Below are positions 1 to 9,992 of a stretch of DNA of 52,730 nucleotides, piece after piece. Under the pieces are notes generated by a model, which was given only the letters and a program-made list of their open reading frames with translations, did no database searches and had not been told where the DNA came from. The position numbers and the translations under genes are program-made. Numbering within the stretch: position 1 is the stretch's first letter; every line of letters begins with the position of its first letter. Origin of the DNA: Diplocarpon mali (lineage: Eukaryota; Ascomycota; Leotiomycetes; Helotiales; Drepanopezizaceae); the NCBI GenBank assembly GCA_024741835.1, contig JAENRP010000197.1:1-52730 (forward strand), in the 5' to 3' direction.

Positions 1-1561
1 TACCTTTAAGATAATATAAAGTCTATCTTTGATTTTAACTTTAAAGATCACTTTATAATTATTATTTATAAATTATATAAATTAATTATTAAAAACTCTT
101 ATATAATTTAACTCTATATAGATCTTGCGGCTAAATAAAAGATTAATGCTTAAGTTAGGCATAAGGAGAATATTTTATAAAAGGAAAGAAATACTAGTAA
201 CATTTATTTCTACTATACCTATTGAGTCTATATATAACCTTCTACTATTAACTTTAATAGAGCGCCTTTTTATTTTAATAAATAGGCCTTTAAATAGGTA
301 GGATTTATCAGTTATATATATTATACAACTAGTATTATTATACCAGTCGGATTCAAGGATCTTATAGAGATTGGCTTTTAAGATATAGGCATCTTTATTA
401 TAATTATCATCTGAATCATTAGAAGTAGATTTAGATTCAGATAACCTACTATTATTATTAGAGGTATCTGCTAAAGTTCTGGCTAAATAGCCTTTTCCTT
501 TGCCTTTCTTTAGTAGTTATAGCCTTTAGTAGGATAAGGGCAGTTTGCTTCTTAACTTTTGCTTTAATTGCTTTTTAATATTAAAGCTAGCGATTATATT
601 AATCAGTTGCCTTCTAACTTTATAATTAGTAATATTATAAGTACTATTATAAAAGTAGCATCCCTAATAAGCTTAAGGGCTTATCTTACGCTCCTTTCTC
701 TTCTTAGGCTTATTATTGCCTTATAATGCGGCATTTGCCAATTTAGAGCGTCCTTCGAGGTCTTACTTAATAGTTTAAAGGAGGTCGATCTTCTTATAAA
801 TCTTAAGGTTAGGTTAAATAAAAAGAGATTATTTTATAATAGCGAACTTAAGGAGGCTATTAAGTAGGAAACTAAAAAGCTAAGTTTCCTTAAAAGTTAT
901 AGCTATCTTAGGATCTATAGCTCTTACTCTCCTCTTTACTTTATATAATATAGATTAGGTAGAGTCTATATTTATATCTATATCCTTGCTATCTTTATCT
1001 TTTTTATACTAAAATAAAGTGATCTACTATAGTAGATATTAAGTATTAAAGGCAATTATTTAAAAGTATTTTACCTTTAAAGTATCCTATCTTATCTTTA
1101 TATTATTATAAACTTAAATAAAATCTCAGTCTTTATTACTTAAACCTTTATTAATCTTAAGCTTGCATTTAGCTAAGGCTAGCTTATACTCCTTCTCCTT
1201 TTCTATATTTAAAATCTGCTTTTAGGATTCTTAGTTATTATCTATTAAAGCTCTTAGGCTAAGCTTATTTAATATATTTAGCAAATCCTTAATAGTTATA
1301 TTAGCTATTAAAGTAGAAGTAAATGAATTAGTAGAAGGAGTATAAGGGGCTATTCTTATATATTTAATAAGTGTCTTTTAAATCGCTATTTTAATGCCTT
1401 TGCTTTTAAAGTAAAGCTTTAAATTGTCGAACTATTATTGCCAGTTCTTTTAAAAGAGTTGGAGGTCTTTAAGTCTAGTATTTCGATCAGAATCGGAAGC
1501 TATTGCTATTTTAAATAGAATTGCATTAAAAAAATCAAATAAATTAAATAGTTAAAGGCAC

Positions 1562-1796
1562 TCCTCTTATCGAAAAGTCGAAATGATTAAATAGTAGGTA
1601 TTATAAAAGTATTAAATAAGGAGGAAGTCCTCTTATCGAAAAGGGTTTTTAAGCTATAACGCAGAGAATCATACCTCTTACGAAATATAGTAAAGCAAGG
1701 AATTATACCTCTTATAGTACTAAAGGGTTATAAAGCAAGGAATCATACCTCTTATAATATAGGTTGGCTAAATAGGGAATTACACCTCTTATTCGC
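1562..1796 (-). repeat. Short tandem repeats in the leader of copy A
   Basis: Six copies of a CCTCTTA-anchored phrase (near 1562, 1630, 1673, 1708, 1749 and 1785) recur every 35-70 bp, often as aaggaatYataCCTCTTA. They lie between the primer-binding site and gag. The same array is present in the other copy at about 9430-9672, so it belongs to the element and is not local drift. Confidence 0.7.
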
Positions 1797-1910
1797 CGAT
1801 TGCTCGCCTTTTACTATAAGTCTTATTCAACTTCCTACTAATAGTTGCAGCGCAAGTGCTTTTTAAAGGAAGTTAATAATCTATTATCGGTCTATTTAAG
1901 GCTTATAACC

Positions 1911-2105
1911 TATTAAGCTTAAGTGAGTCGGCGCAGTAGGTAAAGGAGGCTTTTAAAGGTCGATAGTCGATATATTAGTAAAAGTTAAGGAAGGAAGGTT
2001 ACCCCTTTCTTCCCTATAGCTATATACGTATTAATATCCTACTGACTAAGTAGTAGGGTCATATGACAATACATCGGAGTGATGGCTATATCACCCATCT
2101 TAATA
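1911..2105 (-). repeat. 5' LTR of Copia copy A (195 bp)
   Basis: This 195-bp block matches 3299-3493 and 9793-9987 over its full length. On the minus strand it starts TATTAAGATGGG, a RIP-altered form of the TGTTGAGATAGG seen at 9987. It ends TTAATA, followed directly by GGTTATAAGCC, the probable primer-binding site. The base composition and the transitions relative to the other two copies fit RIP. Confidence 0.85.
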
Positions 2106-3293
2106 AGGGTTAAGGATAAGAAGGTAGTAATCAGGCAGTAGAAGGAGATCTATAGTAAGGGCTCGCTAAACTCGGCCAGCTTCAGCCTCTCTAATAAAAG
2201 AGCAAGCAGGGATTAAGAAGGTAAAGGGAGCAGCAGAAGGAGCAGGAGCAGGGGTAGAGGCTCCTGGAGCTTGCTCTTAAAGAGCGGTTGCTATAGCGCT
2301 AGCTATTATAGAGGCCAACGCTGCTTCTTAAGCAGGTATAAAGAAGGGTTATTCTACTATAGTAGGAAAGGGTGCTAGTACTAGGGAGCCTTCGGTTTTC
2401 AGCTTTAAGGAAGGTAGAGGTATATCTGCCTTATACAAAGGGGGAAGGGCGGTGCCGCTAGGCGCATTAAAGGAAGAAAAAGAAGAAGGCAAAGGGGAGA
2501 AAGCGGGTTTAGAATCGAAACCGAGCTTTCGAAGAGGCACTAATAAGCGCATACTTCACTTAGGTTGCATTAAAAGGGAATAGTATCTTTTAAAAGATAT
2601 ACCTAATGTATTCTAAAAGGACCTAAAGCTGAATAGTAACCTATTTAAAAGAGGGAAGATTAGTATAAGCAAAGCGTATATATTCTTAAAGCCTTTTAGT
2701 AGAGTATATAAGGAGGTTTCTCAATTGCAGGTAGAGGTAGAGCGAACCGCTCCTCTTATAATACTTCCTAAAGGGGAATACGCGTCGCCGAGGTACTAGG
2801 AAGGGAAGGTAAAGCGTAATTGCAGTGCGTCCTAGGATAAGTCCAGGTTCCTCTAATAGTAACCGTAATCTTAATATGCCTTAATCCTCCTTTCCTTATA
2901 GTATAGCCTCCTTCGCTTTGACCTATTATCAATTTGTATATTTGCAAAAGGTTCGAAGGAGGTTTAAAGAAGGGGTAAGAGAAGCTTTAAGGTTTGCCTT
3001 AAGGTTGCAGAAGAGGGGGTGCGTCAAGTTGTGCTAAAAAGAAGAAGGTAAGAAGGAGGAGAAGAAGAAGGGGTATAGAGGTAGAATATATAGCAGGAGG
3101 TAGCAGCGCTAAATATCCTAAGGGCGGCGCTAACTCTAGGTAATAGTATAAAGCGCAAGGGTAAGGGCGAAAAAGGTGAATTTGAACGCAATTGGAGTGC
3201 GATTTGGCGGGTTTTTTAATAGGGATTCTAGTAATAATATCGAATTGCATAAGGCAGTTTAAGGCCAAGGTGAATTTGACTTATTCAAAGGTG
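2106..3293. other. RIP-affected spacer between the two Copia copies, no gene recognised
   Basis: About 1.2 kb separates the two elements. It is less AT-rich than they are, but frames on both strands are broken by TAG/TAA. One short open stretch on the minus strand (2349-2552) shows no recognisable domain. I see no LTR or terminal inverted repeat bounding the block. It may be an older decayed repeat or the original genomic target. Confidence 0.5.
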
Positions 3294-3298
3294 TTTTC

Positions 3299-3493
3299 TA
3301 TTAAGCTTAAGTGAGTCGGCGCAGTAGGTATAGGAAACTTCTAAAGGTCGATAGTTGATATATTAGTAAGAGTTAAGGAAGGAAGGTTTCCCCTTTCTTC
3401 CCTATAGCTATATATATATCAATATCCTACTAATTAAGTAATAGGATTATATAATAATATATTAAAGTGATAGCTATATTACCTATCTTAATA
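3299..3493 (-). repeat. 3' LTR of the full-length Copia element
   Basis: It is 195 bp long, the same as the partner LTR at 9793-9987. On the minus strand it begins TATTAAGATAGG (TGTTGAG after RIP) and ends TTAATA. It is preceded on that strand by the purine-rich GTAAGGG and followed by the TTTTC duplication. Confidence 0.88.
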
Positions 3494-3640
3494 CCCTTAC
3501 TTAAACCTTACTCCGATTAACTTGCAATTAGGAAAATAATAACTATCCTTTTGCGCTAATCCAACTCTTAGGTATCTCTTTAAATTAAAAATAATTAATT
3601 AATAGTAACCTCTATTGAAATTACCAATCCTACTTATAAG

Positions 3641-3790
3641 GTGGGACTAGAAGTCAAATTTCTTAAAAGATGTTCCTTTATAAGACTATATGACTTAACT
3701 TGCAGTCTAGGCCTAAGAGTCGATTTAAAAACTTTCCTTTATAAGACTATATAACCTAATTTGCAAAGTGGGCCTAGGAGTCGTCCTTAA
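3641..3790 (-). repeat. Short tandem repeats between pol and the 3' LTR
   Basis: Two to three units of about 60-70 bp share the plus-strand phrases CTAAGAGTCG and TCCTTTATAAGACTATAT. The CTTAAGAGTC-type phrase is the same one that anchors the larger array at 7384-7870, so related repeats occur at two places in one element. Confidence 0.55.
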
Positions 3791-4364
3791 GCCTACTAAG
3801 CCCTTACTATCTTTTATAATCCTAGTATATCTTTAAACGCTTTGAACTTTGCAACTATCTTTAATAGCTTTGTAAATCCATCTATTACTATTCGATTAAT
3901 TAGAATATAGGTAATTGATAACTTATTCTTTATAATAAGGTTATAGATAAAGTAGTAGGTAATATTAATATATTTCGATTGCTTATATAAGTATAGATTC
4001 TTTATAAGTATAATTGCCCTTATATTATTTGCTTAAAGATTAATATAATTCCTATCTTATCTAATATACTTAGCGAAACCTATATCTTTTAAAACTTAAG
4101 TAATTTATAATCCTTGCTTATAATTTGATAATATTAATATATATTCGGCCTTAGTACTTGCAATAGCTATTGATTTCTACTTCCTACTTCCTTATAATAT
4201 AGGTCTGCTATATAGTACTACTACGCTTTCAAATATACTTTTCCGACCTTTTATATTTACCTAGTCGGAATCAATATATACCTTAAGCTTTGCGCTTATA
4301 TATTTCATTAGTTTATATCTTACCTCCTATATGATTATTGATTAAAGGTACCTTCTAAGTCGCT

Positions 4365-4449
4365 TATTATGCAGAAAATAGGCTAAATATGCTAGTACGC
4401 GCCCTAAGGTATGGATTCACATTTTGGCCAAGCGGTATTATATATAATA
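4365..4449 (+). repeat. 5' terminal repeat of the miniature LTR element (85 bp)
   Basis: It matches 4778-4862 along its full length and differs mostly by transitions. Terminal TG..CA has become TA..TA, as expected from RIP. Confidence 0.8.
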
Positions 4450-4777
4450 GTTATAAGCCCTATAAGCGTAGCGATAATTCTTTTGCATTCCTCTTGCGCA
4501 AGGTTTAGCCGACGTTTCTTACTTCGAAGTTCTACTAGTAAACTACTTTTTAAAGAATTCGGCAATAATTATACTCGGTTTCGACTGCATTAATAGAAGT
4601 TTCGACAGATTTAAGTAAAACAACCTCTAATATATAGCCGAAGAAAATTGCATTCCGGCCCTTCCGACCACCTATTTTCTACTAGCTTAGCGGTCTATGC
4701 GCTATATCTATACTACTATAGACTAGGCTAGTACTTAGGCCGTCGGAAAAACTGTTCTTCTAGCGACCTAGGGGGTA

Positions 4778-4862
4778 TGTTATATAGAAAATAGGCTAAA
4801 TATGCTAGTACGCGCCCTAAGGTGTGGATTCACATTTTGGCCGAGCGGTATTATATACAACA
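4778..4862 (+). repeat. 3' terminal repeat of the miniature LTR element (85 bp)
   Basis: It retains canonical TG..CA ends. The shared core includes TGCTAGTACGCGCCCTAAGG and CACATTTTGGCC. Confidence 0.8.
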
Positions 4863-7383
4863 TCGCTTAACTGCATTCTTATATTAAATCGTCAGATCCT
4901 TTAGGTTTTGATTAAGTTACCTAATAATAAAGGCGATATCTGGTCTTATATATACTATAGTATATATAATTGCTTTAATATCCTATTAGTACTTCTTTAA
5001 ATCTCCTTTCTACTTATTTTCATTAGTAGGCTCCAACTTATTATACTTTCCTTCAATTAGAGTACGCTTTAGCTTAAAGTTAGGAGTATAAGTAGAGAGT
5101 CCTATTTAGTCTAGGATCTTCTTAATATACTACTCTTAATCTAACCAAAGTTCTTAAGTAGAGCGATTCCTTATAATATAAATGCTAAGGATCTTATAAA
5201 TTCCCCTTAGATCCTTAGTATTAAAATGTTTCTAAATTATTATAAAGAACCAATCTAATTAAGTAGTTGTTTTCGCAGCTATAGTAATATTATTAATATA
5301 TAATAGCAACTTAATTCTACGCTTAATATAAGTAAATAGATAAGGGTTAGCTAGGCTTTAAACGAATCCCATTTCTACTAAAGCAAAGCTATATAAGAGG
5401 TTCTAATCATAGGCTGATTATTTAAGCCTATAGATACTGCAAAGTATGTAAAGAGAGTGGCTAGCGTATATAGGAATACCGTTAGGTTAAGAGAGAAAAA
5501 TCCATTCCTTTATAGTCGCTTTAGTAAATATATTTTTAATATCATACTATCTATATTTAAGGTCCTTAGCGGCTACTATCACTATAAATATATAAAGGGT
5601 ATCTATGCGAACTATTAGTGCAAACGTATCGAAGTAGTCTTTTCTATACTATTAAAAGAAGCCCTTAGCTATAAGCCTTGCCTTATAACGCTCTAGGGTT
5701 CTATTTACATATATCTTAATTATAAAGACCCACTTTATTAATACTAGGTTCATATCCTTTAGTATTAGTTCCTCTATCTATATGCCATTTGTAATAAAAG
5801 AGCTTATCTCCTTTTAGATTACTTTACTTTATACTACTTTATTCTCCAGATTGTTAATAGCTTTATTATATATCTTTAGAAGAGAGATTTTCATTATTCC
5901 CCTAGTGGCTAGGAACGTATTATCTTTATTAAAGCTCTATTAAAGTTCGAGCTTATAAATCCTATATGCTATTATAGCTTAGATATACTTAAATTCGCAT
6001 TTGTCTAAGGTATCTTTCGGTTCTAAGTCTCTATTCCTCTTTAAGGACGTAGGTTCGGCTATAGGTTCTATAGGCTTATCATTTAAGGAACCGCTTTCTA
6101 ATAGTAAAGGCTTATTATTACTTATACCTATTTTAAGAATATCCTTTACTATAAGTGCTTTAATTAAAAGGATAATAATATTAAAGTTGTTTTATACTTT
6201 AGGCAATTCGCGGACGATAGGAATAGTCTATTCGGCCTTTAGATAATTAGCTAATTATCGATTAGTAGGTGCGCTTGATATACCTAAGCTAAGAGAAAGG
6301 GGTTATTAGTTCGGCTTAATAGTATTACTATTAAATAGTATACCTTACGAATCTTTAAGTATATAGAGCTTTAAGAACAGCTTTCCCCTATTTTAAGATT
6401 TATCGAACTTAACTACTAAGGATATAATTACTTGCCTTAGATCTAGCGCATATACTATCTATTACTTTATTATCTATTTAATATACTTAATAAATATATA
6501 CTCTCTACCTTAGTCTATTAGCTTCTTACTCTTTATACCTATAGGCTAGGACTTTAGGCTAATATAAAAGTAGCAGACGCTTTTAAAGACGCAGATATAG
6601 TCTAGGCTTAGTTTCTATCCGAAATATGCCTTATATAGTAATATTTAAGTGCTATTAACTATTAGTCTACTACCTATTCTATTTCGCAAGTATACATTTG
6701 CCTTAATCGCAAGGTCTTAGAATTCTAATAGCAAGTTAGCATCTTATAGTAGAGCGCAATAGTCAGTCTTTACTTATTAAATGCTTCACTTAGCGATACT
6801 ATTTTAATAGGAACCTTTATATATTATAATTAGTTTATAATAAACTCCTTATTTTGCCTATTTATTAAGCTTTGCCTTAATCTCTAATATATTATTAGAC
6901 CTAATAGCTATTAGCTTTAATTAGGTCTAGCGTTCTTCTATTACTTTCTAAGTTTCCAGCTTTTCTATAAGCTTAGATTTGGTCTTAGTATAAATAGTCC
7001 ATATCTACTAAGTAGAGTTATCTACTATTTAAAAAAACCAATTATTTCCTTTAATTAAGATTGTAAATAATTTAGCAATATTAATAGATATTAGTACTAG
7101 TATCGAATCTTTCTATAGATTAAGCTTAATTTACATTTGATTTTAAAGTTTTATTAGCTTATAAATTTAATATATTAAGCGATCCTTTAATACTTAGATC
7201 TTCTATTTTAAGGTTAAGACCTTATATAGGCCCCTTAATTTCTCTAATCTTAAATGCGCGAATCTTCTATATATTAGCTAATACTTTAATAGGCTTTCGG
7301 CTTTTAATAGCTTTAATAGCCTATTATTAGTTAATACTTTATTATTAGTAGCTAAAAAGGATTAATAATAGCAGTTTAAGGTT

Positions 7384-7870
7384 TTGCCGTTTTCTAATTG
7401 CAAGCCTAGTTTAAGAGTCGTTTTTAATAAAACCGCAAGATCTACTTATAATCCTAGCTTAGAAGTCGATTTCTTAGAAATAGTAAGATCTACTTATAAT
7501 CTTAGCTTAAGAGTCGTCTTTAATAAATTCGCAAATTTCACTTGCAGTTTTAGCTTAAGAGTCATTTCTGCGAATTTCACTTGCAATCCTAGCTTAAGAG
7601 TTATCGTTAGCGAATTTATAGAATCCACTTATAGTCTTAGCCTAAGAGTTATTTCTATTAAATTCACTTATAATCTTAACTTAAGAGTCACTTTTAAAGA
7701 CACTTTATAATCCACTTATAGTCTTAGCTTAAAAGTCATTTTTGCGAATTTTACTTATGATCTTAGCTTAAAAGTCCATCTATTCTCCTTATCCTCGCTT
7801 AATTGTATTAAGGCAAAGAGTGCACTTTCCTTAAAGGAACCTACTTATAGGTCTGGCCTAAGAGTCAATT
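7384..7870 (-). repeat. Tandem array of 39/48-bp units inside the Copia element
   Basis: Eight to nine imperfect units occur, each anchored on the plus strand by CTTAGCTTAAGAGTC and spaced mostly 39 or 48 bp apart, both multiples of three. They lie between the protease region (near 8.2 kb) and the integrase (below 7.35 kb). Because spacing is modulo 3, the array could once have been read as a coding repeat. The plus strand happens to stay open over 7384-7710 with repeated SLRV, but I regard that as a by-product of the repeat. Confidence 0.7.
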
Positions 7871-7880
7871 TCTATAATAT

Positions 7881-9700
7881 TACCTTTAAGATAATATAAA
7901 GTCTATCTTTAATTTTAACTTTAAAGATCACTTTATAATTATTATTTATAAATTATATAAATTGATTATTAAAAACTCCTATATAATTTAACTCTATATA
8001 GATCTTATAGCTAAATAAAAGATTAATACCTAAGCTAAGTATAAAGAGAACATTTTGCAAAAGGAAAGAAATGCTAGTAATATTTATTTTTACTATAACT
8101 ATTAAGTCTATATATAACCTTCTACTACTAACCTTAATAAAGCGCCTTTTTATTTTAATAAGCGGGCCTTTAAATAAGTAGGATTTGTTAATCATATATA
8201 CTATACAACTAGTATTACTATACCAGTCGGATTCAAGGATCTTATAAAGATCGGCTTTTAAAATGTAGATATCTTTATTATAATTATTATTTAAATTATT
8301 AGAAGTGGATTTAAGTTCAAATAACCTACTATTATTATTAAAGGTATTTGCTAAAGTTCTAGCTAAATAGCCTTTTCCTTTGCCTTTCCTTAATAGTTGC
8401 AGCCTTTAATAGGATAAGGGCAGTTTGCTTCTTAACTTCTGCTTTAATTGCTTTTTAATATTAAAGCTAGCAACTATATCAATCAATTACCTTTTAACTT
8501 TACAATTAGTAATATTATAAGCACTATTATAAAAGTAGCATCCCCGATAAGCTTAAGGGCTTATCCTGCGCTCCTTCCTCTTCTTAGGCTTATCGTTGCC
8601 CTATAATACAGCATTTGCCGACTTAAAGCGTCCTTTAAGGTCTTACTTAATAGTTTAAAGGAGGTCGATCTTCTTATAGATCTTAAAGTTAAGTTAGATA
8701 AGAAGAGATTATTTTACAATAGCAAACTTAAAAGAGAGGCTATTAAGTAAGAAACTAAAAAGCTAAGTTTCTTTAAAAGTTATAGCTATCTTAAGATCTG
8801 CGGCTCTTACTCTCCTCTTTACTTTATATAGTATAAATTAAGCAAAGTCTATATTTATATCTATATCCTTACTATCTTTATCTTTTTTATATTAAAATAA
8901 AGTGATCTGCTATAATAGATATTAAGTATTAAAGGCAGTTGTTTAAAAGTATTTTACCTTTAAAGTATCCTATCTTATCTTTATATTATTATAAATTTAA
9001 ATAAAATCTTAGTCTTTATTACTTAAACCTTTATTAATCTTAAGCTTGCATTTAATTAAGGCTAGCTTATACTCCTTCTCCTTTTCTATATTTAAAATCT
9101 GCCTTTAGGATTCTTAGTTATTATCTATTAAGGCTCTTAGGCTAAGCTTATTTAATATATCTAGCAAATCCTTAGTAGTTATATTAGCTATTAAAGTAGA
9201 AGTAGACGAATTAGTAAAGGGAGTATAAAGGGCTATTCTCGCATATTTAATAAGTGTCTTTTAAATCGCTATTTTAATACCTTTGCTCTTAAAGTAGAGC
9301 TCTAAATTATCGAACTATTATTGCCAGTTCTTTTAAAAGAGTTAGAGGTCTCTAGGTCTAGTATTTCGATTAGAATCGAAAGCTATTGCCATTTCAAATA
9401 GAATTGCATTTAAAATCAAATAAATTAAATAGTTAAAGGCACTCCTCTTATCGAAAAGTTGAAATGATTAAATAGCAGGTATTATAGAAGTATTAAATAG
9501 GAAGGAAGTCCTCTTATTAAAAAGGGTTTTTAGGCTATAACGCAAGGAATTATACCTCTTACGAAATATAGTAAAGCAAGGAATTATACCTCTTGTAGTA
9601 CTAAAGGGATTATAAAGCAAGGAATCATACCTCTTATAATATAGGTTAACTAAATAGGGAATCATACCTTCTATTCGCCGATTGCTTGCCTTTTACTATA
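7881..9700 (-). pseudogene. Degenerate Copia gag and protease region
   Basis: This stretch is shared with copy A (1-1820). Near 8490-8545 on the minus strand a CYFYNSAYNITNC segment resembles a CCHC zinc knuckle in which a Cys and the His have become Tyr, the product of one G->A or C->T change each. Near 8195-8240 a DWYSNTSC segment followed by KSYLF matches the start of a Copia aspartic protease, with Asp changed to Asn. Stops are frequent. The gag start cannot be placed. Confidence 0.6.
9430..9672 (-). repeat. Short tandem repeats in the leader of the full-length element
   Basis: CCTCTTA-anchored units, several in the form aaggaatYataCCTCTTA, are arranged as at 1562-1796. They lie between the primer-binding site (9781-9792) and gag on the minus strand. 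Confidence 0.7.
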
Positions 9701-9780
9701 AGTCTTATTCAACTTCTTATTAACAGTTATAGCGCAAGTGCTTTCTAAGGAAAGTTAATAATCTATTATTAGTCTATCTA

Positions 9781-9792
9781 AGGCTTATAACC
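9781..9792 (-). promoter_or_regulatory. Probable primer-binding site of the Copia element
   Basis: Directly after the 5' LTR the minus strand reads GGTTATAAGCCT. Apart from one G->A change and the last base, this is complementary to the anticodon arm of initiator tRNA-Met (GGGCTCATAACC). Drosophila copia is known to prime from an internal fragment of that tRNA. The assignment here is inference from sequence. Confidence 0.55.
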
Positions 9793-9987
9793 TATTAAGC
9801 TTAAGTGAGTTAGCGCAATAGGTATAGGAAACTTCTAAAGGTCGATAGTCGATATATTAATAAGAGTTAGGGAAGGAAGGTTTCCCCTTTCTTTCCTATA
9901 GCTATATATATATCAATATCCTACTAATTAAGCAATAGGGTCATATGATAATACATCAGAGTGATAGCTGTATCACCTATCTCAACA
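9793..9987 (-). repeat. 5' LTR of the full-length Copia element
   Basis: It is 195 bp long and starts TGTTGAGATAGG on the minus strand, the least mutated of the three copies at this end. It ends TTAATA immediately before the primer-binding site at 9781-9792. The TTTTC duplication follows at 9988-9992. Confidence 0.9.
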
Positions 9988-9992
9988 TTTTC

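Larger units (their letters stand above)
1..2105 (-). mobile_element. Truncated Ty1/Copia element, copy A (5' LTR plus gag/protease region)
   Basis: Positions 1-2105 repeat 7881-9987 almost base for base, with mostly transition differences, so this is a second copy of the Copia family. It reads right to left: 5' LTR at 1911-2105, primer-binding site at about 1899-1910, a leader with short repeats, then gag and the protease region near 335-380. The rest of pol and the 3' LTR would lie beyond the left edge. The protease-like stretch around 340-375 on the minus strand reads DWYNNTS, a RIP-altered aspartic protease box. Frames are full of TAG/TAA. The element is dead as coding sequence. Confidence 0.85.
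4365..4862 (+). mobile_element. Miniature LTR element (TRIM-like, 498 bp) nested in Copia RT
   Basis: Two 85-bp direct repeats (4365-4449 and 4778-4862) flank about 328 bp. The right copy begins TGTTATAT and ends ACAACA. The left copy has the same ends with transitions only (TATTATGC..TAATA). The 5-bp sequence TCGCT lies directly outside both ends (4360-4364 and 4863-4867). After the left repeat, GTTATAAGCCC (4450-4460) resembles the Copia primer site. Before the right repeat is AGGGGGTA (4770-4777), a plausible polypurine tract. The interior has no recognisable protein domain. The Copia RT frame resumes on each side, so this is an insertion. Confidence 0.8.
3900..7350 (-). pseudogene. Degenerate Copia pol (integrase, reverse transcriptase, RNase H)
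   Basis: Minus-strand conceptual fragments match Copia pol when stops are read through. The post-integrase region lies near 6380-6570, with a KLIDRGRE-like segment. RT lies near 4890-5620, with DYFDTFA near 5600, YRLK near 5420, the catalytic box reading YINN near 5290, and RPDIAF near 4945. RNase H lies near 4255-4290, with YIDSD followed by TAG in place of the usual Trp. A late segment near 3930-3970 resembles the conserved C-terminal IDIRYHFI region. The tract cannot encode enzyme: the catalytic Asp residues are substituted and dozens of stops interrupt it. The 498-bp insert at 4365-4862 adds a further break. Confidence 0.85.
3299..9987 (-). mobile_element. Full-length RIP-inactivated Ty1/Copia LTR retrotransposon (6,689 bp)
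   Basis: Two 195-bp LTRs (3299-3493 and 9793-9987) bound the element. The 5-bp sequence TTTTC occurs directly outside both ends (3294-3298 and 9988-9992), as expected for a target-site duplication. Minus-strand order is 5' LTR, primer-binding site GGTTATAAGCC (9781-9792), repeat-rich leader, gag (degenerate zinc-knuckle near 8.5 kb), protease (near 8.2 kb), tandem array, integrase, reverse transcriptase, RNase H, purine tract GTAAGGG (3494-3500), 3' LTR. Protease-integrase-RT-RNase H is the Copia order (Gypsy places integrase last). Every frame carries many stops, typically where Gln or Trp would be expected. The RT is interrupted by a nested miniature element at 4365-4862. Confidence 0.9.

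Noticed and set aside
7384..7710. Plus-strand open frame with repeated SLRV
   Set aside because: It arises from the 39/48-bp tandem array and is antisense to the element's coding strand.
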